DNA of 64,000 nucleotides from Achatina immaculata (lineage: Eukaryota; Mollusca; Gastropoda; Stylommatophora; Achatinidae). A model generated the notes under the pieces. The model ran no database searches. It saw nothing but the letters and a program-made list of their open reading frames with translations, and was not told the origin of the DNA. Numbering within the stretch: the stretch's first letter is position 1; each line of letters opens with the position of its first letter. Positions 11,695 through 22,325 of this stretch are shown in pieces. The translations under genes were made by a program, and so were the position numbers. The stretch covers positions 23,520,084 through 23,584,083 of the forward strand of contig CM019719.1 in NCBI GenBank assembly GCA_009760885.1, given 5' to 3'.

Positions 11695-12969
11695 CGTTCA
11701 TCCGTCCACTCAACCACCTCTTTCTTTCCTCTCTTTCTGTTGCCTCTCTTCTTTTTTTTCTCTCCTTCTCTCCCCACCCTGGGTGTCCGACTTATACATA
11801 TTATAAGTCAGTTGTCCAACAGGACACACCTATAGATCTTTCTTTTGGACAGCTGGTTGACTACATACTGATTGGACATAGGAATGAGTCGGTCCCCTCC
11901 ACTTGGTCATCTTATTGATCCGCTGGACTATTCATGTGTGCAAATTGCGTCCTAAGATTAGCAAGTATGCCTCACCTGTCAGTAATTCTATTGTGTCAAA
12001 TCCGCCTATTCAGTTTTCTCACATGGGTAGACTCTTCTTGTCCAGTATTAGGTGTTTGCGATATCCGTCGAGGATTAGTCCGCCTGTCTGTCTCCATATG
12101 TACTACTGTTTACGTTTTCAAGTTAGTCACATCAGGACTATTGTATTCTGGGTGTATCTTCTTAATCTGTACTTCCCTCAGCTTCGTTATGTCTAGTATT
12201 TGTGTTTGTCTACTTAATTCTGTCCTAATAATACTAATACCGTGAGAGTGTTCTTCTCCCACCGGTTCTCAAATTTTTCCATCGTTCCTTACCTATATTC
12301 TACCTATCAATAACAATAACTATAATAAAAATGCTCATAATAATAATATTAGCAGTAATAACAATAATACTGTCCTAATTTACAAGGCACTATGTTACTG
12401 CATAACACTGGGCATGATAAACGAACAAACATAGCTTCAAATAGAAAGAATCACGAACACATCTTGACCTGTAGCTTCACTTCACTGCAACCCGAAGATG
12501 ACATCTTTAGAGATGAACAAGGTTGGAACTCCCCACAGACGGGTTTTCTGTAGAGTACTAAGTGGAAACTGTAAGCAGCTCGTAAACGACTTAGAAAGTC
12601 CTCAGATGATGAGTTGAAAGAAATATCAAATTATCACAACTGCAACAATAAAAGAGCCCATTCCCTCCTTTCTCTTATTTTTCACGAGAAACGCTAAAAA
12701 AAAAAACCCCTCTATTTACGTGAATAAATTACAACTGTTTACGCAGTCGATTAGCGTAACATCTCAAGAGTTTTGTATTGCCTCTCTAAGTAAGAATGAC
12801 CGTTCTTCAGAAAGTTTCCACCAGCTTTTGTTTTGTCAGAAAAATATCAAAGGGGTAAGACTTTTATCAATGGGTCATTTCAAGCGGAAGTTAGGAGATT
12901 TCAAACGTTAAAGTGCTTCAAAAAGTAGTTTAAAAATTGCCGAGAACAAAAATAATTTTGCCATTTACA
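11694..12969. other. Unassigned, with AAT-rich stretch
   Basis: Open stretches of about 100 codons near 11903-12245 have no recognisable domain. 12308-12375 is AAT-rich simple sequence. Confidence 0.45.
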
Positions 12970-12985
12970 GTTAAAGTAGTAGTAA

Positions 12986-13033
<48 letters not shown>

Positions 13034-13328
13034 CAGCAGCAGCAGCAGTACTAGTGGTAGTATTAGCAATAGTAGTTGTAGCAGAAGTAGCAATAGTAGT
13101 AGTAGTAGTAGTATTAGCAGTAGTAGCAGTAGTAGTAGCAGTAGTAGGAGCAGCAGCAGTACTAGTAGTAGTATTAGCAATAGTAGTTGCAGCAGAAGTA
13201 GCAATAGTAGTAGTAGTAGAATTAGCAGTATTAGCAGTAGTAGGAGCAGCAGCAGTAATAGTAGTAGTATTAGCAATAGTAGCAGTAGCAGAAGTAGTAT
13301 TAGCAGTAGTAGTAGTAGCAGCAGAAGC

Positions 13329-13384
<56 letters not shown>

Positions 13385-13535
13385 CAGTAGCACTAATAGT
13401 AGTAGTGGTAGTAGTAGTAATAGTAATAGTAGTAGCAGTAATAGTAGTGGTAGCAATAACAGTAGTTTAGTAGTAATAGTAATAGTAGTAGTGGTAGTAG
13501 AAGTAGTACTAATACTAGTAGTAGTCGCAGTTGTT

Positions 13536-13580
<45 letters not shown>

Positions 13581-13632
13581 ATAGTATTAGTAACAGTAGT
13601 AGTATTAGTAGTAGTGGTAGTAGTGGTAGTAG
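12970..13632 (+). repeat. Long (TAG/CAG)n-type trinucleotide tract
   Basis: About 660 bp of interrupted GTA/GCA/GTG triplets, with pure (TAG)n cores near 12985-13033 and 13328-13380. It opens frames of poly-Val/Ala on the plus strand and poly-Leu/Thr on the minus strand. A LINE fragment follows at 13715. Confidence 0.97.
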
Positions 13633-13714
13633 TAACCGCTATTGAAACACACAAAAGCAAGTCCTACATTAGCAATATTTAAAAAGTTTCAAGAGAGAGG
13701 AGCTAACTTTGATT

Positions 13715-13875
13715 CTCTGCAGTCTGTTAAGCTGCCATCCATCAAGAAAAGGCTAAACAACAGAAGATTGAGTTGGCTGGAAGGTGTCGCAGGAATGAAA
13801 GATTACCTAAGATGAACTAGTAGATAAAAGGAGGCCATGTAGTACACCGAAACTGAAATATGCAGGTATGTATAA
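13715..13875 (+). mobile_element. Short LINE C-terminal fragment
   Basis: The plus strand encodes LPSIKKRLNNRRLSWL followed by degenerate RMKD-RLPK-type sequence. This is the pattern of the region after the RT in RTE/CR1-type LINEs (RRLRWLGHV type). It is very short and broken, so the clade is uncertain. Confidence 0.45.
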
Positions 13876-14164
13876 GTCTTCAAATGAAACTGTTTCCATC
13901 AGTCATAAGGCAGTTATGACGCTAGGATTTTTCGAACCTGGCACAGTTCTTATCTTACACCTTTCATGAAGAACTTTCCGTAATACCGGTTCTCTCAATA
14001 CACCATTCAGTATATTATACCTTTTTTTCCTCTTCAAAATGTCAAGCGAATCACGTTTTACAAACATCGGTAAAAAGTATGTGTTATTATTATTTTTTTT
14101 TTATGTGCGAAGAGATTTATTCTTTACAAAACGCTCGCATGTCAAACCAGATTTCAAACTGGCT

Positions 14165-14365
14165 ATTTCTTCTACATGCAAACTGAGCATCATGGCCTAA
14201 TTATCCTCCAGCCGGTTTCGCTGGCTTTTTTAAAACTAGGTTTTTTATATAATAAACCGGTTACAGTAACCGATGCCCCTCCAGAACAGTGAGTTTTCTC
14301 GTTTTTTGTTTTTTTTTGTTTTTTTTTTAAATCGGTAATTTACCGGTAATTGCTGATTAGCCAGA
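14165..14365 (+). repeat. Dispersed ~200-bp repeat, copy A
   Basis: This segment matches the reverse complement of 27045-27255: ATTATCCTCCA, TTTCGCTG, ACTAGGTTTT, AAACCG/GTTTACAGTAAC and AAATCGGTAATTTAC blocks appear in the same order. It has no coding potential. A MITE or other non-autonomous element is likely; the type is unknown. Confidence 0.6.
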
Positions 14366-15174
14366 TCAGAGCACAAGGTCAGAATAAAATCTAGTAAAAA
14401 AAAAAAGAAAAAGATCAATCACACACAGAACAATCATGCCAATGGGCGGAGCATCATTTGTGAGGGAAACGGCCTAATTGGAAGACAGAAAACGTTAGTG
14501 CGAGTAGACTGGTTCTTGCAACACAAACATTCCTTGACGCTATTGTGACCCACAGTACAGACCCAAAACTGACAGTCCGCCCCCAGAGGTGTTGTAAGAT
14601 GAAGCTCAATAAAACCGCCTTCTAATAACAGCAAAATTACTTTTGGGCTCCTTATCCAGACTTGAAAAGTACCCCCTCAGTATGCATGTAACAGTATGTA
14701 ACAGTGGCCCCATTAAACAGCTCGAATAGCTCCCCACCGCCGCCTCCACACACACCCGTCTGTATGTAGCAGACAATTATTACAGCCCGCCACACTCGGT
14801 CGCAATATTTGATCTATACCAGTTACAACATCCACTAACTGTTTCCATTCTGCTCTGTAACGTTATCCAAAACATCTATTCTCATCCTTTCTTAGTTGTT
14901 CTGTAACTTGTCTGTTAGACTCTACATCAGATACTGGTAAATTACAATGCACTGAGGCAGTCAGGAGAGATCTTGACAGACATAGTTCCAAACTCTGCCT
15001 TTGTTTTTGTCCAAGATTAGGATGGAAGTTCTAACAGGAAACCAAAACTTGAAGAGCCACGTAATTACTCATATCCAAGCTACTGGTGTTTACCCTCTGA
15101 AATACGACACGCGAAATGATTGAACTTATATGATTGAAGTCTAGATATTGGAATAGACACTGCTGCACGAGTGT

Positions 15175-15727
15175 CAGGTATATCTTGGTTTAAATACTGT
15201 AATATCCCAGACAGAAGTTAAAAAAGCTGGGGTGGGGGGTGGGGAAGAACAGACAGAACTACAAAAATAAGAATTTTAAGGGCATGCATCTTTCCCATCG
15301 CAACATATGCCTGTGAGAAGTGGACCTGGACACTTAACAAAACAGCTGAGAAACACATAAATGCCTTCGAATGTAAATGCTACAGAAGAGTTCTTCAAAC
15401 ATCATGGTCACAAAAAAGAACAAATATATCTATACTACAAGAGCTTAATATTGAAGAAGGTTGGCTAGTAAAAAGGATTAAACAGATAAAACTTAAATAT
15501 TTTGGACACATTAAACGTCATGATAATTTAACGAAGATAATCTTGGAAGGGTACATAATGTGAAAAAGAAAGAGAGGAAGACCAAGGCGAAGACGGCTGC
15601 AAGACATCGTTGATGATCTGCAAATGGATGCATCAGCGGCAGGCCATCTTGCTCACAACCGAGAGGCCTACAGGAGAGTTGTTAGGGAGGCAAGGTTCCG
15701 CAAGGGACATGCAAATGACTGACTGAC

Positions 15728-15733
<6 letters not shown>
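15175..15733 (+). mobile_element. RTE-like family 1, 3' end with (ACTG)n tail
   Basis: This begins with a degenerate YLG segment, overlaps the family member at 58986-59686 (ACAGAAC-ACAAAAATAAG, then GGGCATGCAT and CATCGCAACATATGCCTGTGAGA), and continues to the C-terminal LAHNREAYRR end. A TGA replaces a codon near 15560. The tail is three or so TGAC units, which then run into (TAG)n. This copy and the one at 58986 together cover both sides of the RT-to-C-terminus junction of the family. Confidence 0.8.
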
Positions 15734-15785
<52 letters not shown>

Positions 15786-15825
15786 AAGTAGTAGTAATAG
15801 AAGTAGTAGTAGTAGCAGCAGTTAG
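15731..15825 (+). repeat. (TAG)n microsatellite following an RTE tail
   Basis: About 30 TAG units start directly at the end of the family 1 3' tail (TGAC TGAC TGAG TAG TAG). The continuity suggests growth from the tail. Confidence 0.95.
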
Positions 15826-16007
15826 ATCTAATCAGAGAGGGATGCAGACAATGCATCGGTCCCAGGTTTTCTTTGTTTTGGAAATGTCTCTATTTTTTAC
15901 ATGGGCCGTGATGAATGACATCAAAACCTATTCAATGGGATTTGGTGGGGGGGGGGGGGAATGAAGGTGGAATAGGTGTGGTAACTGTAATGACAGCAAT
16001 AGTAGAG

Positions 16008-16030
16008 TTAGCAGTAGTAGTAGTAGTAGT

Positions 16031-16094
<64 letters not shown>

Positions 16095-16141
16095 CAGTAG
16101 TAGTGGCAGTAGTAGTAGAAGTAGTAGTAGTAGTAATAGTT

Positions 16142-16196
<55 letters not shown>

Positions 16197-16212
16197 GAGT
16201 AGTAGTAATAGC
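16008..16212 (+). repeat. (TAG)n microsatellite
   Basis: Interrupted TAG/TGG/CAG/AAG triplets. Poly-Val and poly-Leu/Tyr frames here are artefacts. Confidence 0.96.
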
Positions 16213-16875
16213 AGCAATTGAAACATACGTTAAGAATTATTACCATCTACCTCAATCGCACAATCTTCTGCCATTGCTCTTGTATTTCCTGTGTCTAGCG
16301 CGATTCTTTGTATCCCTATCAATCAAATGACAACATCGCACGACCAATATTTGCGCCGAATACAGATCCTGAATCAGCCTCACATGAAGGGCCGGTAATG
16401 GGTTTTGGGAGAAAGAAGGTGATATGGATGGGGTGGGAATAAAAGAGAACTTACATTTCTAACAGGATACAAGGACGGGATAATAGGACGCTGTAAACTA
16501 GCTCGTTTTTCTGCCGCTACGATACAAATTGCTGGAGTCTTTTTCAGAAAAAAATAAAACTCGTAAGACGTTAGTTACGAGGCTTTCTCCAAAATGGCGG
16601 AACTTCTGTGAAAAACTGCACTTGATTGTTTTTGCTGAAGCAGGATGTCTGGTACTTCAGATTCATGAGGCACGTTTCAGGTCAAGTCAGTTCATGGTTC
16701 TATGAGATAACAGTAATTTTGCTCTCACCTATTTGCACGTTTCTGAACTAATAAGCTCTTCTTGTATATCAAGAATTCTTAGTCTAAGTGCTTCTTTCTT
16801 CTTAGAGTTAACAGAACCACTATCTTAGGTAGCTAAGACACTCTGCTGTAGTTTGCTGAAACTGTTATTTTTATA

Positions 16876-17532
16876 CAGGGTGCTCCAAAATTTCCCCTAC
16901 ACTTTGCGGAGGGCACTGAAGGTGGTTCCTTGTTTCCCTTGACCTGACACCCTGTGACTTCTTCTTTGTGGAAGTGCATCTAAAATAAAGTTTACGTATC
17001 CACACTTCCACAGAATCTGAACATTCTGAAGCAGAAATCAGGGACCTCATCGCATCTGTCACTTCAAATATGCTACGTAGAGCCTTACAGTAAACTGACC
17101 AACGCCCTGACGCCTGCCGTGTCGTATGGTGGAGGTTTGAGTGGTGGGAGGGGGAGAAAAGGGAGGGGGCTGTCATATTGTCCATGCAAAGCATGTCTAA
17201 AACTGAGAATTTCTCTACAAAATAGAACAAACTTTCTCCATGTAGCAGTAGTTTTCTTCCTACAGCAAAGTAAGAGATCACAGTTTTGTAGGATTAGACC
17301 TCGAAAAAAACTGTGCTATCTCGCATGGCTGCTCGTCCTACTGGAGCCCGTGGTTCGAATCCCAGGTAATTCTCTTGTGATTTTTCTTTCTCTCACGTCT
17401 CACTAAAGTGCTTTGTATACGATTTTTTCGAGTTCTAATCCTACAAAACTGTGCTCTCTTACTTTACGAAAGACTCGTTGTTTTCTTCCTACGATGTCCC
17501 CCAAAACTGTAAAGAACTTTTGGAACACCCTG
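16876..17532 (+). mobile_element. Mariner-superfamily remnant with intact terminal inverted repeats
   Basis: Terminal inverted repeats CAGGGTGYTCCAAAA (16876-16890 and 17518-17532) are each flanked by a TA dinucleotide, the target duplication of Tc1/mariner elements. Just inside, 16935-17150 encodes the transposase C-terminus: DLTPCDFF, a degenerate helix region with ASVTSNML, and RPDACRVV. Two stops interrupt it. In this group the PDLxPCDFFLWG block carries the last catalytic acid. Most of the 5' coding part is deleted, and the 3' part contains the foldback insertion at 17264-17479. It is not functional. Confidence 0.82.
17264..17479 (+). mobile_element. tRNA-like foldback retroposon, copy 2
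   Basis: The insertion is bracketed by the direct repeat gttttcttcctac (17251-17263 and 17480-17492). Its outer ~44 bp form an inverted repeat with about three mismatches (AAGTAAGAGA, CACAGTTTTGTAGGATTAG). The core has a B-box-type GTGGTTCGAATCCC in plus orientation at about 17350-17365. A large part (AGGTAATTCTCTTGTGATTT to TCGAG) is shared with 56777-56925. The family is not recognised. Confidence 0.7.
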
Positions 17533-18404
17533 TACAAAGCTGGAAACTACTCATCATTTCTCTCTTCCCAGATAACGACATGTTTTGATTCACAAACTCA
17601 CTAATTTCTGTAATTTTTTTTTCATTTGGTTTTCCTCTGACTGAATGGAAGCCGTGGATGATTTTTTTATTTCTCAGAGTTGGTATCGCATTTCCTTTCC
17701 CATTCACCAACATGAAAGAACATTGCTATGAATGACCCATGCCTTATTTTATACATTTTATTGATTTAAAAACAAAAAGAAAGAAAAAAGCTTTCAACAG
17801 TGTAAGCTGTATACAAATCACGTTGGAAAAAAAATGTTGATAGTTATGGAAAAATTATCATGTATCACAAAAATTTCCATACCGCTTTGAAGTTGTAATG
17901 TTGGTTGAAAGAGCGGTGAGACAAAGATGTACGCTATCAGTTACTCTCATTATCAAAGTCACAGTATGGGCCATGCTCAGAAACAGTGAGGATTCTCAGA
18001 CAGATTTTAGGAAATATTCTCCGTGCTCCAGAATTTGGACTCTGCACATGATATAACGTTACTTCAAATGCACACATACAGAACAAAACAGTCTGATTAC
18101 ATTGAGCTGATAAGAGGAAATTAAACGTCATTATAAGAAGAAAACAGATGATATAATACTGAACAGAGGAAATAAAATTATGCATTGCAGAAGACTGAAA
18201 AAGAGAGAACGACTGATAGTTGAAACCAAGTCTCCAGCAGGACAAGGAACCGCCCAGCCACTATACCATATCTATAGAGCTGAAACCAACGATATCATGA
18301 CAGCAAGCTCTCCATGTAGACAGTCTCAGGACAAGCTTGATCTCCACTTTGATTGTTAGATACATGACGAACAGAAAACTAATTTAACCCTTACACGATG
18401 TAGC
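17533..18404. other. Unassigned, AT-rich
   Basis: No coding, RNA or element signal recognised. The same holds for 14370-15174, 16213-16875 and 18946-19882. Confidence 0.45.
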
Positions 18405-18945
18405 TCGCAGCAACAGTGATAAGTACTTAATCTCTTATAAGTACTTAATCTCATACTAGTAACGGTGATAAGTACTTAATCTCATACTAGTAACGGTGAT
18501 AAGTACTTAATCTCTGATAAGTACCTAATCTCATACTAGTAACGATAAGAAGTACTTAATCTCTGATAAGTACTTAATCTCATACTAGTAACGGTGATAA
18601 GTACTTAATCTCTGATAAGTACCTAATCTCATACTAGTAACGATAAGAAGTACTTAATCTCTGATAAGTACTTAATCTCATACTAGTAACGGTGAGAAGT
18701 ACTTAATCTCTGATAAGTACTTAATCTCATACTAGTAACGGTGAGAAGTACTTAATTTCTGATAAGTACTTAATCTCATACTAGTAACAGCGATAAGTAC
18801 TTAATCTCTGACAAGTACTTAATCTCATACTAGTAACAGTGATAAGTACTTAATATCTGATAAGTACTTCATCTCATACTAGTAATAGTGATAAGTACTT
18901 ATTATCATACTAGTAACAGTGATACGTACTTAATCTCATACTACT
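18405..18945 (+). repeat. ~49-bp minisatellite of two half-units
   Basis: Repeats of gataagtacttaatctctga plus taagtacttaatctcatact and agtaacggt, about ten copies. Each unit carries AGTACT and ACTAGT palindromes. Confidence 0.92.
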
Positions 18946-19882
18946 GAAATAATGAAATAACTGAAACTCAAAAAATAAAGAAAAAAAAACATAAGAAACT
19001 TATAAATTACTATATCCCACAAGGAGACAAGACAATATACTGAAACTATACTCTAGTGAAAAACTGAGGGCCAAAACACATCGACATCAAGACGACAGAC
19101 AAGAGGAAAACATAGTGAAATGGACAGAAGTTAGTTCTATTATGTCCATCTAAGATAAAAAAAGTTGATTAATATTAAAATAACCTAGAGATTCACCACT
19201 GGCACTATTGCCTTGGAAAATGTCACATGACTATTTCAAGAAAAAAGGTACCTACTTTTTTAGAAATACAGTCTTTACTATCTCAAATCTCAGACTTTAA
19301 AAAAGTACTAATACAGAAGAAAGCTATTTATTACAAATTACTAGAACAAGAAATCTATAGTAAAACATAAACATTAGATGAAATATCGCATGTTATATGG
19401 CACTACTGAGATATGGGCCAAAACCACAGAACAATTTAGAATCGTTTTACAAGTTTGCGTCTGGGGGAGGGGGGAGATAAGGGCTATGTAAAGCATATTC
19501 CCTGGAGGGAGTGCGTCCAGTCCTGCTAGTTGACCGATGTCCGCGGTTCAATTTTAGGGCCCAGAAGACTTTTGCATAATTTCTGGTCTCGACTCGAAAA
19601 CAAAATTGACCAAGAAAAAGAAGAAGCATTGGAACAGATTACAGGCTTATGTATTTTGTCCTTGTAGGCACGTGAGCAAAGAGGACATCTCTCGTGGGAC
19701 AGGGCATTCTTTGAGAGAGGAAAAGGAAGAAGATTGGATTCGTGACTACTAGCGATATGTTTACACATTACAAGTAGTCGATTTCACGGAGAGACACGTA
19801 CCGCTTAAATCTGCCCGAGGTTTACAAGCAAAAACAGAACTCGGGAAGAGTTACAGAACTTTCCACGAGATTACTTGCTTCT

Positions 19883-20010
19883 TAGATGTGAATCAGCAGC
19901 AAGCGACCAGAAACTTGATTCGAAGACGGAAGTCAGGAGTAAGCGACCAGAAACTTGGTTCTTACATACAGGTCAGGAGCAAGCTACCAGAAATTTCATT
20001 CGAAATGTAT
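19883..20010 (+). repeat. Minisatellite, left part (interrupted by Penelope-like element)
   Basis: Units of ~38 bp built on gaccagaaacttgattcgaa and gtcaggagcaagc. The same motif resumes at 20775, beyond the inserted element. Confidence 0.75.
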
Positions 20011-20011
20011 A

Positions 20012-20780
20012 AACAAGGGAAAAAAAGTAGGAACAGCTTTATTACTTAACGAGCACACAGTTGTGACGTTTCGATGGGAGCCTTAATCATACAAAAACAC
20101 ACAGGACAAAGAAATAGAGAGAGATAAGATAAAATATAAATTTACCTGACTGCTATGTAAAAAATAGGAATGGAAAAAATTAGAATAAAATAAAATGAAT
20201 GGAATACTTAGCTGTGACTTGTAAGAGGCTGTGGCTTATAAAGAGGCTGTGTTCAAAAGTGCGCATGGTGGAGTGTGGAGATTGTTTAAATGGAGATTTG
20301 AGATGTGTAATAGGTGAGTCGTAAATAAGGTGGGGGAGGGACCGTGGAAAGAGGAGAGAGTGATACAATGGTAATCTAGCTGGGAGAGAGTGGAATAGGT
20401 GATTATAACTGGGGTAGAGGGGTTGTAATTTGATGCTGTGAGAAGGCTCTGAACTATGTTTTACAAGTGAGAAAGGAGTGGAGCTTGGTGCAGAGGAATT
20501 ATGATTGTGGAAAAGGGGATTGTTAGTTATAGCTGAATTGCGAGTTCAAACCATGTGGTTCCAGCATCCCATATTCCTGAATGTAGCGGTTCTCAAGCGC
20601 ATGGCTACTTCTGTCACCGGCGTGACATTGTTTGATGGCTGTTACCATAAAATCAGATTTGCCTTTGTGGTTGGGACCATTGAAATGATTAGGGGCTGGT
20701 TTCGAAGCATGCTCGGTGATATCATACAGATGTTTCTGCATGCAGTCACCTAATCTGAGACCGGTTTCACCAATATAAGT
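20012..20780 (-). mobile_element. Penelope-like element 3' part (GIY-YIG domain and 3' UTR)
   Basis: Read on the minus strand, this starts within a GIY-YIG endonuclease (20777-20523) and continues through a ~500-bp 3' UTR. The UTR ends in a CATCGAAACGTCACAACTG block followed by AATAAAGCTGTTCC. That order of GIY-YIG domain then UTR is the 3' half of a canonical Penelope-like retroelement; the RT part is absent. Related UTR pieces lie at 3190-3660 and 4326-4366. The element splits the minisatellite found at 19883-20010 and 20775-20985. Confidence 0.8.
20523..20777 (-). pseudogene. GIY-YIG endonuclease domain of a Penelope-like element, partial
   Basis: The open frame encodes TYIGETGLRLGDCMQKHL, KPAPNHFNGPNH, then R86...E92 (LENRYIQ) and a final PHGLN. 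These match the YIG strand, the conserved Arg and His, the KPxxxHFN segment, the catalytic Glu helix and the closing GLN of Penelope-type GIY-YIG domains. In these elements the domain nicks DNA for target-primed reverse transcription. The upstream GIY strand and the RT are missing, so the frame begins in unrelated minisatellite sequence. About 85 residues of real domain remain, uninterrupted. Confidence 0.82.
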
Positions 20781-20985
20781 GAGAAACTTGATTCGAAGAC
20801 GTAAATCGGGTGCAAGGAACAAGAAAATCGTTTCAATGATGTAGATCAGACTAGAAACTCGGGTCAAAGATGTAGACGAGACCAGAAACTCGGTTCAAAG
20901 ATGTAGATCAGACCAGAAACTCGGTTCAAAAATGTAGGTCAGACCAGAAACTCAGTTCACAGACGAGAATCAGGAGTACGTGACC
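20775..20985 (+). repeat. Minisatellite, right part
   Basis: About six units of ~32 bp on gaccagaaactcggttcaaa and gatgtagatca. It continues the array left of the Penelope-like insertion. Confidence 0.85.
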
Positions 20986-21261
20986 AGAAGACAAAAGAAC
21001 GATTTACATAATCACATGCATCGTTCGCCGAATACGACTATAAACAGGGAAAAAGTTAGTCTGGTATATTACCAGATTTGCAGTACCACTAGCTGTAACA
21101 CGCAAAAAAAAAAATTAAAGGCATCTGTAAAAAATAATATTGGTTTTACTTAAAATTGTAAGACTTTACTGAAATACACAATTTATTTTATCACGACATA
21201 TTTTGTGAAGACACTTTTGTCTCTTAACAGGATTCCGTGCTGTCTTCATCAGGAGAGAGAC

Positions 21262-21612
21262 ATAACTAAACTTCATCTAGAGATTGACAAAAGTAAACTT
21301 CATCTAGAGAGTGAAAACAACTAAATTTCACCTGGAGAGTGACAAAACTAAATTTCATCTAGAGAGTGAAAAAAACTAAACTTCATCTGGAAAGTGAACA
21401 AACTAAACTTCATCAGGATAGTGAAAAAAACTAAACTTCATTTGGAGAGTGAAAAAAACTAAACTTCATCTGGAGAGTGAAAAAAAAACTAAACTTCATC
21501 TGGAAAGTGAAAAAACTCAACTTCATCTGGAGAGTGAAGAAAACTAAACTTCATCTGGAGAGTGACAAAAAAACTAAACTTCATCTGGAGAATGAAAAAA
21601 TCTAAACTTCAC
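21262..21612 (+). repeat. 25-bp minisatellite
   Basis: About thirteen copies of aaactaaacttcatctggag plus agtga, with variable A runs. Confidence 0.92.
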
Positions 21613-21694
21613 CGGAAGTGTAGCTTATGCCTAAACTTTTAAAACTTCCAGTTTATTCTAACCTTGCAACACTTCAAATTAAAAAAAAAGAACT

Positions 21695-22325
21695 GTTTGT
21701 CCGACTGTTTGACTGACTATTTACCCAACTATCTGCCCGACTGTTTGCCCGACTATCTACCCGACTGTTTTACCGACTATTTACCAGACTATCTGCCCTA
21801 CAATTTGCCACCCTATTTGTTCGACTATCTGCCCGACTGTTCGCCCCATTGTTTGTCCGACTATATGTCCGACTGTTCGCCCCATTGTTCGTCCGACTAT
21901 ATGCCCGACTGTTCGCCCCATTGTTCTTCCGACTATATGCCCGACTGTTCGCCCCATTGTTCGTCCGACTATATGCCCGACTGTTCGCCCCATTGTTCGT
22001 CCGACTATATGCCCGACTGTTCGCCCCATTGTTTGTCCGACTATATGCCCGACTGTTCGCCCCATTGTTTGTCCGACTATATGCCCGACTGTTCGCCCCA
22101 TTGTTCGTCCAACAATATGCTCGACTATTTGCCCGACTATCTGCTCGGCTGTGTGCCCGACTATCTGCTCGGCTGTGTGTCCGACTATCTGCTCGGCTGT
22201 GTGCCCGACTATCTGCTCGGCTGTGTGCCCGACTATCTGCTCGGCTGTGTGTCCGACTATCTGCTCCACTGTTTGCCCAACTATCTGCCCAACTGTTTGC
22301 TCGACTATCTGTCTGACTGCTTCTG
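21695..22325 (+). repeat. Composite 36-bp and 24-bp minisatellite
   Basis: 21840-22110 is ~36-bp units (ttcgccccattgtt, cgtccgactatatgcccgac). 22130-22275 is 24-bp units (tgctcggctgtg, tgcccgactatc). Both unit lengths are multiples of three, so long frames with 12- and 8-residue repeats stay open on both strands, up to 278 codons. None has a recognisable domain or signal, and I do not call a gene. Confidence 0.92.

Noticed and set aside
16871..17281. 136-codon minus-strand frame
   Set aside because: Antisense of the mariner transposase remnant.
17310..17375. tRNA gene on the plus strand
   Set aside because: B-box only; the A-box region and stems are defective, and it sits in the foldback insertion.
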